64,000 nt of DNA from JAKAXS01 sp965279065 (GTDB taxonomy: Bacteria; Pseudomonadota; Alphaproteobacteria; Rhizobiales; Hyphomicrobiaceae), in assembly GCA_965279065.1 (NCBI GenBank), contig OZ257134.1, positions 1,922,001 to 1,986,000 of the forward strand. Reading direction: 5' to 3'. Shown here piece after piece: positions 51,927-60,854 of this stretch (positions are counted from its first letter, which is position 1; the number at the start of each line of letters is the position of its first letter). The position numbers and the translations under genes were made by a program. The notes under the pieces are model-generated. The model was given only the letters and a program-made list of their open reading frames with translations, did no database searches and was not told where the DNA came from.

Positions 51927-53275
51927 ACTGCGCCCCCGCGCTGGAATGTAATGACATTGAACGCAGACGCGACCGGTACCGGAGGGGCCGCATTCCGATC
52001 CCTGGAAATGGTGAAGTAGAGATCGGTGAACCGGCGGATCAAAGAGGCCGTGAGGAAACAGACCGCGATGAGACCCGGCCAGATCAGCAGGGAAATGATC
52101 CAGACCACCTTGGGAAGCGTCAAGCAGACCGAGAACGCGCAGGCGAACACTTTGTCCGCCGCCAGCGAACGTTTTGACGGCACTTTATTGCGATCACCAC
52201 CGCCGGCATCATCAGGATAGAACTTGCAAAGATTTACGTAGAGGTCCAAGCCCGCCACCGTGCAGGCGGCAATTGCGATTGCGTCGACCGGAAGATTGAA
52301 CGAGTGCGCGGCAATATCACTCGACCAATCGAGATAGGTGACCAGCTCTCCGCCGAAGTTCTGGGAGATGTACAGCAGGTTCTCCAGATCGGCCTGCGCC
52401 ACCGCATAAAGCAGAACCAGATGCGGCAATGCGACGATGCCAAGGGCCTCGCCCGCGAATGGACCGAGTTTCGGACCCAGGGCGCGCTCGGCCGCGGCTC
52501 CCGGGACTTCGAAGATCAAGCTGCTGAACCCGATCAGGATGAGAAATCCCACCCACCCCGGCACGAGCAAATGCGACGCAGCAGCCGAGAGTATCGTGCA
52601 ATAGACCTTGTAGAACGGCTCCAGGAATTGCGACTGCGCCACCTGGCGCGTCCCCAGCACGGCCCACTCCTGAAGCATCCACAGCTTCACGCCGTCCGTC
52701 TTCGCCTCGAGATTGTTTGGCGCGTCCGCTCCGCCCGCTGCCGCCAACGTCGTTTCGAAATCGACGAGGTAGCGCACTGCGGCCGATGCATGCCGTTCGC
52801 CCGGCTGCCTGATGCGTTGCAGCGCGTCTTTGGCACCGGCATAGAAACTATGGAAGAACAGATAGTCTTCGATGTCTTTCCGGTTCGTCTTCAGATGCAG
52901 CACGACGCTCGACTTGAAGACGATGAGAACGGTCAGCGGCGCCGGTCGGCCGAAATGTTTCTCGACCGCGCTGCCCACGTCACCGAAGACGCGCCCGACC
53001 ATGGCGTAGTGCGATCGCTGCTGCGCCCATTGCCCCGCGCGATCGTCGACGGTGACGATAAAGAAGTCGGTATCGATCCTGCGCGCCAATTGGCCCGCGG
53101 CAATTTCGAGTTCACTCTTTTCCTGAGGCGTCAAAACGTTTGCGTAATCGACGACGCCGCCCACCGTGCGAACTGGAGCGGTCAGCATCTGCGCCATTGA
53201 AGAAACCGGCAAAACGAAAATAACGACGACGCAGAATACCCGCAAAAATCCAGACGCAGCTCGCCAGCTGCACAT
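51923..53275 (-). CDS. TPM-domain membrane protein, first gene of a putative envelope unit
   Basis: 450 residues from an ATG at 53275 with GGAGG upstream. A signal sequence (FLRVFCVVVIFVLPVSSMAQ) leads into a TPM-type (TLP18.3/Psb32/MOLO-1) domain: GGVVDYANVLTPQEKSELE, DTDFFIVTVDDRAGQWAQ. The second half has about five or six hydrophobic segments (VPGWVGFLILIGFSSLIFEV, EALGIVALPHLVLLYAVA, PKVVWIISLLIWPGLIAVCF). TPM domains have acid phosphatase-like or chaperone-like roles in other systems. Together with two lipoproteins it forms an uncharacterised three-gene unit. Confidence 0.72.
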   Translation of the reverse strand: MCSWRAASGFLRVFCVVVIFVLPVSSMAQMLTAPVRTVGGVVDYANVLTPQEKSELEIAAGQLARRIDTDFFIVTVDDRAGQWAQQRSHYAMVGRVFGDVGSAVEKHFGRPAPLTVLIVFKSSVVLHLKTNRKDIEDYLFFHSFYAGAKDALQRIRQPGERHASAAVRYLVDFETTLAAAGGADAPNNLEAKTDGVKLWMLQEWAVLGTRQVAQSQFLEPFYKVYCTILSAAASHLLVPGWVGFLILIGFSSLIFEVPGAAAERALGPKLGPFAGEALGIVALPHLVLLYAVAQADLENLLYISQNFGGELVTYLDWSSDIAAHSFNLPVDAIAIAACTVAGLDLYVNLCKFYPDDAGGGDRNKVPSKRSLAADKVFACAFSVCLTLPKVVWIISLLIWPGLIAVCFLTASLIRRFTDLYFTISRDRNAAPPVPVASAFNVITFQRGGAV

Positions 53276-53498
53276 TCCCCCGCCTCCGAAAAAGCGACAA
53301 AACCGTAGACGAAAACTGCCTACGCAATCTGGATTGAAGGATAGAAGGACGCCTTCGAAACGAGTCAACGGCCAAACAGACCAGTTATGCCCAAGTCCGC
53401 TATATTTGCAGTGGATTGGCATTCCTGCCACAGCACCCCCGGCCTCGATAGCCACCCGGCGCTCTGTTAGGAGTAGCCTCGGGCACCATCGGGATCGA

Positions 53499-55007
53499 AT
53501 GCAAATGCCAAAGTACCTCCTTGCGCTCGACCAGGGCACCACGTCCAGCCGCGCCATGCTGTTCGACCAGGCGCTCACCGTGCGCGGCATGGGTCAGCTC
53601 GATCTGCCGCAGCATTTCCCGGCCGCCGGCCTCGTCGAACACGATGCCGAAGACCTCTGGCGCACGACGCTGGAGGCGGCGCGCCTCGCCATCGCCCAGG
53701 CCGCAGTTGCGCCGCAAGATGTCGCCGCCGTCGGCATCACCAACCAGCGCGAGACGACGATCGTCTGGGACCGCCGCTCCGGCAAACCGATCCATCGCGC
53801 CATCGTCTGGCAGGACCGCCGCACCGCCGATCAGTGCCGTGCCCTGCGCGACGGTGGCATCGAGAGCGTCGTCACCGCCCGGACCGGCCTGCTGCTGGAC
53901 CCCTACTTCTCCGCCACCAAGATCGGCTGGCTGCTCGACAATGTCCCTGGCGCCCGCGCCGATGCCGAAGCCGGCCACCTCGCCTTCGGCACTGTCGACA
54001 CCTGGCTGCTGTGGCGGCTGACCAACGGCTCCGTCCACGCCACCGACGCCACCAACGCCTCACGCACCTCGCTGTTCGACATCCATCGCGGCCAGTGGGA
54101 CACCGATATGCTGCGCCTGTTCCGCGTACCCGCCGCGATGCTCCCCGAGGTCAAGGATTGCCAGGCCGACTTCGGTGTCACCGCACCCGAGCACTTCGGC
54201 GCCGCCATCCCGATCCTCGGCATCGCCGGTGACCAGCAGGCCGCGACCATGGGCCAGGCCTGCTTCGAGCGCGGCATGTTGAAGGCAACCTATGGCACCG
54301 GTTGTTTCGCGCTGCTCAATACCGGCACGCAGCCCGTCACCTCCAGGAACCGGCTGCTGACGACGGTCGCCTACCAGTTGGAGGGCCGGCGCACGTACGC
54401 GCTGGAAGGCGCTATCTTCGTCGCCGGCGCCGCCGTGCAGTGGCTCCGCGACGGCCTCGGCATCCTGGCGACGGCAGCCGAGACCGGCGACCTCGCGGCC
54501 GCGGCCGACCCCCTGCAGGACGTCATCCTCGTGCCCGCCTTCGTCGGCCTGGGCGCCCCCCATTGGCGGCCCGACGCCCGCGGCGCCCTCTTCGGCCTGA
54601 CACGCGCCACCACCAAACGTGAGGTCGCACGCGCGGCCCTGAGGGCCGCCGCCTTCCAGACCCGCGATCTTCTCGAAGCCATGCGCAGCGACTGGAAGGC
54701 CGCGGGCGACACCGTCCTGCGCGTCGACGGCGGCATGACCGCCAGCGACTACACGATGCAATTTCTCGCCGACCTGCTGAACGCACCCGTCGACCGCCCC
54801 GTCATTCGCGAGACGACGGCCCTTGGCGCCGCCTGGCTCGCCGGCTGCCACGCCGCCGTCCTCCCCGGCCAGGAGGGCTTCGCCAAACTGTGGCAGCGCG
54901 AGCGTCGCTTTGAGGCCTCGCCCGAGGCTGGCCAATGGCGGGATCCCTATTACGCGGCCTGGAAACGCTCGGTTGCCGCCGTGATTGCACAATCGGGCAG
55001 CGAATGA
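53499..55007 (+). CDS. glpK: Glycerol kinase
   Basis: 502-residue FGGY-family kinase (glycerol + ATP to glycerol 3-phosphate). The phosphate-binding loop LALDQGTTSSRAMLFD, GITNQRETTIVWDRRSGKP, the FGGY signature area (GIAGDQQAATMGQACF) and GPxGLGAPHW-like FVGLGAPHWRPDARG are all seen; VDGGMTASDYTMQFLADLL is the C-terminal adenosine-site motif. ATG at 53499 (or at 53505) is chosen. Glycerol uptake genes are not adjacent. Divergent from the TPM gene. Confidence 0.94.
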   Translation: MQMPKYLLALDQGTTSSRAMLFDQALTVRGMGQLDLPQHFPAAGLVEHDAEDLWRTTLEAARLAIAQAAVAPQDVAAVGITNQRETTIVWDRRSGKPIHRAIVWQDRRTADQCRALRDGGIESVVTARTGLLLDPYFSATKIGWLLDNVPGARADAEAGHLAFGTVDTWLLWRLTNGSVHATDATNASRTSLFDIHRGQWDTDMLRLFRVPAAMLPEVKDCQADFGVTAPEHFGAAIPILGIAGDQQAATMGQACFERGMLKATYGTGCFALLNTGTQPVTSRNRLLTTVAYQLEGRRTYALEGAIFVAGAAVQWLRDGLGILATAAETGDLAAAADPLQDVILVPAFVGLGAPHWRPDARGALFGLTRATTKREVARAALRAAAFQTRDLLEAMRSDWKAAGDTVLRVDGGMTASDYTMQFLADLLNAPVDRPVIRETTALGAAWLAGCHAAVLPGQEGFAKLWQRERRFEASPEAGQWRDPYYAAWKRSVAAVIAQSGSE

Positions 55008-55164
55008 CTGGCCGGCGAGCAACCGTGCACGGCGGCCACACACCTTACACCGATCGTTAATCCGACTCTGGGGATAGTGGGGAAAAGCCCCTGCTACCAC
55101 TCACGCCGACCTAGTGATCGTCGCTTTGATCAGCCTCGCAACAGCCAGCTGATGTGAGGGTGTC

Positions 55165-55362
55165 ATGTGGGGGCGTCGAAAGAAGGATGATGTTGTCATG
55201 GCATCTCTTGCCGAGACACAGGTTGCACGCACGATGATCGACGAAAGCGGCGAGCTGCTGACCGACATCGAAGCCGAGCTGCTGCTGATCCTCTCCGGCG
55301 GCGCCCGCGCCGACATGGCCGCCATCCGCCAGCTCATCGACACGATGGAACCGCGCCGCTGA
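55165..55362 (+). CDS. Small acidic hypothetical protein
   Basis: 65 residues from the ATG at 55165 (preceded by GAGGG) or 54 from the ATG at 55198. Helical, acidic and without signal peptide: LAETQVARTMIDESGELL, EAELLLILSGGARADMAAI. No family recognised. It lies between glpK and a convergent crotonase gene. Confidence 0.5.
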   Translation: MWGRRKKDDVVMASLAETQVARTMIDESGELLTDIEAELLLILSGGARADMAAIRQLIDTMEPRR

Positions 55363-55383
55363 CCCCCACGTAGTCGGGTCGCG

Positions 55384-56190
55384 CTACCGGCCCTTGAACT
55401 GCGGCTTGCGCTTCTCCAGGAATGCGCGCCGCCCCTCGGCATAGTCGTCGCTGACGAAGCAGGCGTCGATCGCCGCATCGAGCCGCGCGAGATCCGGCGC
55501 TGCGGGATGCCGCGTCAGTTCGTCGATCGTCCGTTTCGCAGCCTTCACCGACAGCGGTGCATTGCCGGCGATCTCCAACGCCAGCGCCCGCACCGCCGCC
55601 TCCAGTTCCAAAGCCGGCACGACGCGATCGACCAGCCCCATCGCCAGCGCGTCGCCGGCGTTGAACCGCCGCCCGGTGAACAGCAGCTCCTTGATGCGTG
55701 ATGCCGACGCCAGCGCCAGCAGCGGACCGACCCAGCGTGGATTGTAACCCAGGCCCAGCTTCGCCGCCGGGATCGCGAACTGCGCCGCCTCGTCCGCAAT
55801 GCGCAGGTCGCAGCACGCCGCGATCCCCAGTCCGCCGCCCAGGCAGTGTCCGTGAATCATGCCGATCACAGGTTTTTCCGCCTGCATGATCGCGTTGAAC
55901 GCATTGTGGTTCAGCGTGTCATAGGCCTTGGCGTTCTCGCCGGTACGTGCCCCCTCGAACTCCGAGATGTCGGCCCCCGCTGAAAACGCCTTCTCCCCCG
56001 CGCCCCGCAGGATGATGACGCGCACCGCCGGATCCGCCTCCGCCTCGGCGATGCGCTCGGGGATCGCGGCCCACATCCCGGCGGTAAAGGCATTGAGCCG
56101 GCCTGCATTGTCGGCGATCACGAACGCCAGCGGCCCGTCCCGCTCGAGCCTGAGAGAGGGTTTGACGGCGGAACTGGTCTGGTCTGACAT
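55384..56190 (-). CDS. Enoyl-CoA hydratase/isomerase-family (crotonase) protein lacking both catalytic Glu
   Basis: 268-residue crotonase fold: GPLAFVIADNAGRLNAF, the oxyanion-hole region EKAFSAGADISEF, and HGHCLGGGLGIAACCDLRIA. In hydratases the two catalytic glutamates lie in GGGxELAxxCD and PE(I/V)xLG. Here they are Gly (GGGLGI) and Ala (FAIPAAKLG), so a standard hydration reaction is unlikely. It may be a decarboxylase-, isomerase- or hydrolase-type member. Its own start at 56190 is near the divergent cysE gene. The substrate is unknown. Confidence 0.85.
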   Translation of the reverse strand: MSDQTSSAVKPSLRLERDGPLAFVIADNAGRLNAFTAGMWAAIPERIAEAEADPAVRVIILRGAGEKAFSAGADISEFEGARTGENAKAYDTLNHNAFNAIMQAEKPVIGMIHGHCLGGGLGIAACCDLRIADEAAQFAIPAAKLGLGYNPRWVGPLLALASASRIKELLFTGRRFNAGDALAMGLVDRVVPALELEAAVRALALEIAGNAPLSVKAAKRTIDELTRHPAAPDLARLDAAIDACFVSDDYAEGRRAFLEKRKPQFKGR

Positions 56191-56332
56191 TCAACGTCCT
56201 AAATATGGGGCACGGCGCAACAACCTTACCGCAATTTCGCGGGCCTTAGCGTCCGCTATCCCGGAGGTTTAGATTGACGTGGCAGGCCTCACTGGCTACC
56301 CCGTCAATCCTATTCATAAGGCAGGACCTATC

Positions 56333-57211
56333 ATGGCAGCGACGCGACAGACTGCGGCAGCGCCCGCAGCAAAGCCCGCAGCCGCGGCGAACGTCGTGGC
56401 TGGCCCCGGCGCCAACGGCATCGCCGAGCAGATGTGGGCAGACATCCGCAGCGAGGCCGAAGCCGCCATCGCGGCCGAGCCGGCACTCGGCGGTTTCATC
56501 TTTGCGACCGTCTTGAGCCACAAGCGCCTCGAAGACGTGATCTGCCACCGCGTCGCCAACCGCGTCGGCGTCAACGCCGACGCCAACCTCATCATGCAAT
56601 CGTTCCAGGGCCTGCTCGAAGCCAACCCGGACATGGCCCAGGTCTTCCGCGACGACCTCGCCGCCGTCCGCGACCGCGATCCCGCATGCAACCGCTACAT
56701 CGAACCGTTGCTGTTCTTCAAAGGCTTCCATGCGCTCGCCACGCACCGCTTTGCCCATGAGATGTGGCGCCGGGGCCGGATGGACTTCGCCCTCTACCTG
56801 CAGAGCGAGGCCTCGCGCCTGTTCGCTGTCGACATCCATCCCGCCGCCCGCATCGGCCGCGGCCTGATGCTCGACCACGCCACGGGCGTCGTCATCGGCG
56901 AGACGGCGGTGGTAGGCGACAACTGCTCATTCCTGCACGCCGTCACCCTGGGCGGCAGCGGCAAGGAAACCGGTGACCGCCATCCCAAGATCGGATCTGG
57001 CGTGCTAATCGGCGCCGGCGCCAAGGTGCTGGGTAACATCCACGTCGGCAACTGCTCCAAGATCGCCGCCGGCTCCGTCGTGCTGACCGATGTCCCGCCG
57101 AACATGACGGCCGCCGGTGTTCCCGCACGCATCGTCGGCTCCGCCGGCTGCGCCGAGCCCGCCCGCTCGATGGACCAGTACCTGGGGCCGGACGACTACG
57201 CCTGCCTCTGA
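56333..57211 (+). CDS. cysE: Serine O-acetyltransferase
   Basis: 292 residues; acetylates serine for cysteine synthesis. Helical N-terminal domain (ALGGFIFATVLSHKRLED) followed by a left-handed beta-helix with hexapeptide repeats and the active-site region FAVDIHPAARIGRGLMLDHA with HATGVVIGETAVVGDN (His and Asp catalytic residues). The first 40 residues are an Ala-rich extension. ATG at 56333 with AGGA upstream. DUF3126 and gamma-carbonic anhydrase genes follow on the same strand, a combination often found in alphaproteobacteria. Confidence 0.94.
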   Translation: MAATRQTAAAPAAKPAAAANVVAGPGANGIAEQMWADIRSEAEAAIAAEPALGGFIFATVLSHKRLEDVICHRVANRVGVNADANLIMQSFQGLLEANPDMAQVFRDDLAAVRDRDPACNRYIEPLLFFKGFHALATHRFAHEMWRRGRMDFALYLQSEASRLFAVDIHPAARIGRGLMLDHATGVVIGETAVVGDNCSFLHAVTLGGSGKETGDRHPKIGSGVLIGAGAKVLGNIHVGNCSKIAAGSVVLTDVPPNMTAAGVPARIVGSAGCAEPARSMDQYLGPDDYACL

Positions 57212-57280
57212 TCCAATCGCCAAGAATATCAGTTCAAGCGGTTCGCGTTGCGGGCCGTTCTCAACACGAAGGAACACGCC

Positions 57281-57487
57281 GTGACGAAAGACGAAATGAC
57301 CAAGGTCGAGGCCTACTTGCGCAAGACCTTCGCCAACAATGACCTCAGCGTGCGGGCCCGCCCCAAGAAGGACGACAGCGCCGAGGTCTACATCAAGGAA
57401 GATTTCGTCGCCGTGCTCTTCAAGGACGAGGAAGAGGGTGACGGCAGCTTCATGTTCGAAATGGCCATCCTGGCAGAAGACCTGTAA
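57281..57487 (+). CDS. DUF3126-family small protein
   Basis: 68 residues from a GTG at 57281 with AAGGA seven bases upstream. MTKVEAYLRKTFANNDLSVR and AEVYIKEDFVAVLFKDEEE fit the DUF3126 family found in alphaproteobacteria, frequently next to cysE. The function is unknown; the fold is probably alpha-beta. It starts 69 bp after cysE and ends 26 bp before the gamma-carbonic-anhydrase gene. Confidence 0.85.
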   Translation: MTKDEMTKVEAYLRKTFANNDLSVRARPKKDDSAEVYIKEDFVAVLFKDEEEGDGSFMFEMAILAEDL

Positions 57488-57513
57488 TTGCGGCCACTCG
57501 CGGAGCAGGTCGG

Positions 57514-58044
57514 ATGAGCCTCTACACGCTGGACGGTATCGCCGTGAAGACGCCCGCCTCGGGCCGCTACTTCGTGGCCCCGAACGCCGTCTGCCTCGGC
57601 AAGGTCGAACTGTGCGAGGATGCCAGCGTCTGGTTCGGTGCCGTCCTGCGCGGCGACAACGAGCTGATCCGCATCGGCGAGCGCTCCAACATCCAGGATG
57701 GCTGCGTCCTCCACACCGACCCCGGCTTCCCGCTCGACGTCGAGGCCGACTGCACCATCGGCCACATGGTCATGCTGCACGGCTGCACCATCGGCCGCCG
57801 CAGCCTGATCGGCATCGGATCGATCATCCTCAACGGCGCCAGGATCGGCGAGGAGTGCCTGATCGGCGCCAACACGCTGATCGCCGAAGGCAAGGTCATC
57901 CCACCTCGCTCGATGGTCCTCGGCTCTCCCGGCAAGATCGTCCGCCAGCTCACCGACGAGGACGTCGCCCGCTTCACCGGCGCCGCCGGCCGCTACGTCA
58001 CCAACGCCCGACGCTTCGCTGCCGGCCTGAAGCCACAACTCTAG
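57514..58044 (+). CDS. Gamma carbonic anhydrase-family protein
   Basis: 176-residue left-handed beta-helix. Metal ligands are seen as three His: CVLHTD, IGHMVMLHG (two). The motif AVLRGDNELIRIGERSNIQDG carries the conserved Arg, Asp and Gln of the family. It may be a carbonic anhydrase or a related acetyltransferase-like enzyme; many bacterial members have low or no anhydrase activity. Third gene of the cysE group. Confidence 0.87.
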   Translation: MSLYTLDGIAVKTPASGRYFVAPNAVCLGKVELCEDASVWFGAVLRGDNELIRIGERSNIQDGCVLHTDPGFPLDVEADCTIGHMVMLHGCTIGRRSLIGIGSIILNGARIGEECLIGANTLIAEGKVIPPRSMVLGSPGKIVRQLTDEDVARFTGAAGRYVTNARRFAAGLKPQL

Positions 58045-58200
58045 CGCGATTGCTGTCGGCATTCCGCCGCCTCGCCATATCCATGCTGCGGACGGCGCTG
58101 GCGATCGCGCGCTGTTCGTTTTCAGCCCCTAAAGTGCGACAACGTCTTGACCCGATGCAAACCTCGGCTACCTTCGCGCTGCAGATCGAGGTCGTCCCCA

Positions 58201-58725
58201 ATGCATCTCACTGGACGTGAAGCAGAGGCAATTCTCCGGAAGGCCCACCTTGCCTGGACTGAAGGGGATATCGACGGCACCCTTGCGTGCTACTCCGACG
58301 ACCTGACCTACGTTTGCAACACCGGCGCTGTCGATGGAGGGCCTCTGACGATCTCTGGCAAGCCGCAGTTTCGCGACTTCCTGCTTCCTGTCATGGAGAC
58401 GGTCGCTAGCTGGACCGCCGTCAGCCAGTTTAAGTTTGATGGCCAGATCGGCCGCGCCCTTATTGAATGTCACTTGCATCATCGTAAGACCGGGCTGAGC
58501 CTGGTGGGCACTTACTCGCAGATCGCCACGTTCAAGCGTGGCATGCTCTCGCGGATGGAAGAGTTGCATGACGTTTCCCGCATGGTTTCGTTCTGGCGTC
58601 TGGTGTTGAGCGAAGAGGAGGAACCCGCCTCGTCGATCTTCCGGATGCCGGCGGGAAGCCGATCAGAACTCAGCTGGAGAGAACAGCTACCGCCGAACTG
58701 GCACCGGCCCAAGCCGACATCGTGA
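58201..58725 (+). CDS. SnoaL/NTF2-like protein
   Basis: 174 residues with an NTF2-like cone fold: EAEAILRKAHLAWTEGDIDG and TLACYSDDLTYVCN at the start, ALIECHLHHRKTGLSLVGTY in the strand region. Residues 135-174 are an extra tail. Such proteins act as hydrolases, isomerases or ligand binders; no specific function is deducible. ATG at 58201 with GAGG upstream. A longer frame starts 54 bases earlier but lacks a better site. Confidence 0.75.
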   Translation: MHLTGREAEAILRKAHLAWTEGDIDGTLACYSDDLTYVCNTGAVDGGPLTISGKPQFRDFLLPVMETVASWTAVSQFKFDGQIGRALIECHLHHRKTGLSLVGTYSQIATFKRGMLSRMEELHDVSRMVSFWRLVLSEEEEPASSIFRMPAGSRSELSWREQLPPNWHRPKPTS

Positions 58726-58796
58726 GCGGCCTACAAGCGCAACAACACCCGTCCGAGCGCCCTCGGGCGATTCTCGAATTCACCGCATCCCACAGG

Positions 58797-58928
58797 GGTC
58801 ATCCTCGGGCTTGTCCCGAGGATCCCGGGCTCAGCAAGTGCGGCGTGCCATTGTGGATGCCATAACTGCAACAACGAACCGCCGAACGCGCGGATGGCTG
58901 GATCCTCGGAACAAGTCCGACACGTCAT
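58797..58928. repeat. Pair of inverted REP-like palindromic elements
   Basis: ATCCTCGGG (58801-58809) and CCCGAGGAT (58815-58823) form a palindromic hairpin preceded by GTC. A second, degenerate copy lies in the opposite orientation at 58900-58920 (GGATCCTCGGAACAAGTCCG), about 80 bp away. The pattern resembles the repetitive extragenic palindromes common in alphaproteobacterial chromosomes. It lies between the NTF2-like gene and ada. Confidence 0.65.
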
Positions 58929-58971
58929 AGTCTCGCATAGGGCCCGGACCCCTACACGTCGCACCACCGGT

Positions 58972-60102
58972 TCACCGCTTGCCCCGCGCCTTCGCCTCAC
59001 GCGCCAGCAGCAGCTGCTTGCGCTCGGTGCCCCAGCGATAGCCACCGCCATCTGTGGCGCCACCCGCGCGCACGACGCGATGGCAGGGGATCGCAACCGC
59101 GACGGGATTGGCCCCGCACGCCCCGCCGACCGCCCGAACCGCCTTCGGGGAGCCGATGCGTTTGGCGATCTCCACATAGGACGCCGTCTCGCCGGACGGA
59201 ATGCCGCGCAGCGCCTGCCACACGCGGTGCTGGAACGCCGTGCCGCGCACGTCGAGCGGCAAATCCCATTTGGCATTCGGCGTCTCGACGAAACCGATGA
59301 CTTTCGCCGTCAGCCTCCCGAACGCACGATCGCCGGCGATCAGGTTGGCCCTGGGAAACCGCTCCCGCAACTCCCCCACCAGCACATCGCGGTCATCGCC
59401 GAGAAAAATGGCACAGACACCCTTATCGCTGGCCGCAACCAGGATCTTGCCGAGCGAACACGCCGCAACCGCGAACCTGATGTCCGTGTCGACGCCGCCA
59501 GCACGGAAATCGCTCGGTGTCATGCCGAGCACCTGCGTCGAGTCCGCATAAAAGCGGCCGCTGGAATTGAAACCGCTATCGTGGATGGCTTCCGTCACGG
59601 TCTTGCTCCTTTTCAGCTTGTCGCGCACCCTCTTCTGGCGGTGCGCCACGGCATACGCCTTGGGCGTCAGCCCGACGATCGATTTGAACACCCGGTGGAA
59701 ATGATGCGGACTGAGACCCGCCGCCCGCGCCAACTGCTGCAGCGTCGGCTCCTCAGCAGCCGTTTCGATCTGCCGGCACGCGTCGGCCACCGTGTTGCGA
59801 TGCAGCTCGCTCAGTCCCGGCTGTCTTGGCTTGCAGCGTTTGCACGGTCGGAAGCCGGCAGCCTCCGCTTCATCTGCCGTCTTGTAGAACGCAACGTTGC
59901 TGCGTTTCGGCAGCCGCGCCGGGCAACCCGGCCGGCAATAGATGCCCGTCGTCGCCACCGACATGTAGAACTGCCCGTCGAACGACGCATCGCGCGCCGT
60001 CACGGCCGCCCAGCGCCGCTCGTCTGTGTCCGCAAGCCGTGCCCGCCCTGGCCCAGTGGACCCCGCCGGCGGGGCAGCTGACTTATGTGATGACCGTTGC
60101 AT
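58972..60102 (-). CDS. ada: Ada: methylated-DNA repair protein and transcriptional activator
   Basis: 376 residues from ATG at 60102 (a GTG seven codons earlier is possible). N-terminal zinc domain with GIYCRPGCPARLP and CKRCKP, whose first Cys accepts a methyl group from phosphotriesters; central AraC helix-turn-helix domain (LARAAGLSPHHFHRVFKSI); C-terminal methyltransferase with the active-site motif PCHRVVRAGG and VAVAIPCHR. All three Ada functions are retained. It answers alkylation stress, relevant to cells handling methylated compounds. Divergent from the pseudoazurin gene. Confidence 0.93.
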   Translation of the reverse strand: MQRSSHKSAAPPAGSTGPGRARLADTDERRWAAVTARDASFDGQFYMSVATTGIYCRPGCPARLPKRSNVAFYKTADEAEAAGFRPCKRCKPRQPGLSELHRNTVADACRQIETAAEEPTLQQLARAAGLSPHHFHRVFKSIVGLTPKAYAVAHRQKRVRDKLKRSKTVTEAIHDSGFNSSGRFYADSTQVLGMTPSDFRAGGVDTDIRFAVAACSLGKILVAASDKGVCAIFLGDDRDVLVGELRERFPRANLIAGDRAFGRLTAKVIGFVETPNAKWDLPLDVRGTAFQHRVWQALRGIPSGETASYVEIAKRIGSPKAVRAVGGACGANPVAVAIPCHRVVRAGGATDGGGYRWGTERKQLLLAREAKARGKR

Positions 60103-60221
60103 GGCGCTAACGTAGTGCCGCACGCGACCGAGCGCACTCCGGTCCTTGCGCTCAAATTGCGATTTCGCAGGCGAATCCCCGCCAGGGAACTTTTACCCGG
60201 CACAAAAGGCACACCACGGAC

Positions 60222-60255
60222 TTGACGCAGCACGTCATATAACAATACTATTGTT
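60222..60255 (+). promoter_or_regulatory. Candidate promoter with 15-bp palindromic operator for pseudoazurin
   Basis: TTGACG (60222-60227) and TACTAT (60246-60251), 18 bp apart, resemble a sigma-70 promoter. The -10 part lies within AACAATACTATTGTT (60241-60255), a perfect palindrome of 7-bp arms around one base. A repressor or regulator could bind across the -10 box. The ribosome-binding site GGAGGA lies just upstream of the ATG at 60281. Confidence 0.5.
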
Positions 60256-60280
60256 GTCATGATATTTATTGGAGGAATAA

Positions 60281-60724
60281 ATGCTGCGCCTGATCCGCAT
60301 GATCTTCGCTGTCTCGGCCGCCGGAATGTTCCTGTCGACCGCCGCCGAAGCTGAAGAACACGTCGTCAAGATGCTCAACAAGTCAGGCGCCAAGTTCATG
60401 CAGTTCGAGCCGGCGTTCGTGAAAGCCGCGCCAGGCGACACCATCAAGTTCGTACCGACCGACAAGTCGCACAGCGCCGAGACCATTCCGGAGATGTGGC
60501 CGGAGGGTGCCGAGAAGTTCAAGGGCGGCATCAACCAGGAAGTCACCCTGAAGGTCGAGAAGGAAGGCGTCTACGGCGTCAAGTGCCTGCCGCATTACGC
60601 CATGGGCATGGTGGCGCTCATCCAGGTCGGCAAGCCGACCAACCTCGACGCCGCCAAGGCCTTCAAGGCCCCCGCCGGCGCCGCCAAGCACTTCGAAGAG
60701 CTGTTCCCGCAGGTCACGCCGTAA
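60281..60724 (+). CDS. Pseudoazurin (type I blue copper protein)
   Basis: 147 residues: signal peptide ending near AEAEE, then a cupredoxin of about 123 residues. Copper ligands of pseudoazurin are visible as His in TDKSHSAE and the cluster CLPHYAMGM (Cys, His, Met). It carries electrons in the periplasm, for example to nitrite or nitrous-oxide reductase or from amine dehydrogenases. No denitrification gene lies nearby. GGAGGAATAA gives a strong ribosome-binding site. The divergent partner is ada. Confidence 0.93.
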   Translation: MLRLIRMIFAVSAAGMFLSTAAEAEEHVVKMLNKSGAKFMQFEPAFVKAAPGDTIKFVPTDKSHSAETIPEMWPEGAEKFKGGINQEVTLKVEKEGVYGVKCLPHYAMGMVALIQVGKPTNLDAAKAFKAPAGAAKHFEELFPQVTP

Positions 60725-60854
60725 GTCTTCGGCCTCGCGCAGCGCCACGCCTCGAAGTCCGAGTGGGCCGCGCACCGTTGCTCAAAGCAGTTTTGCGCCT
60801 GTAATCATACTCGAAGAAGCGTCCCGGCAATCGGCTGGCGCCACCTCTCCTGCT

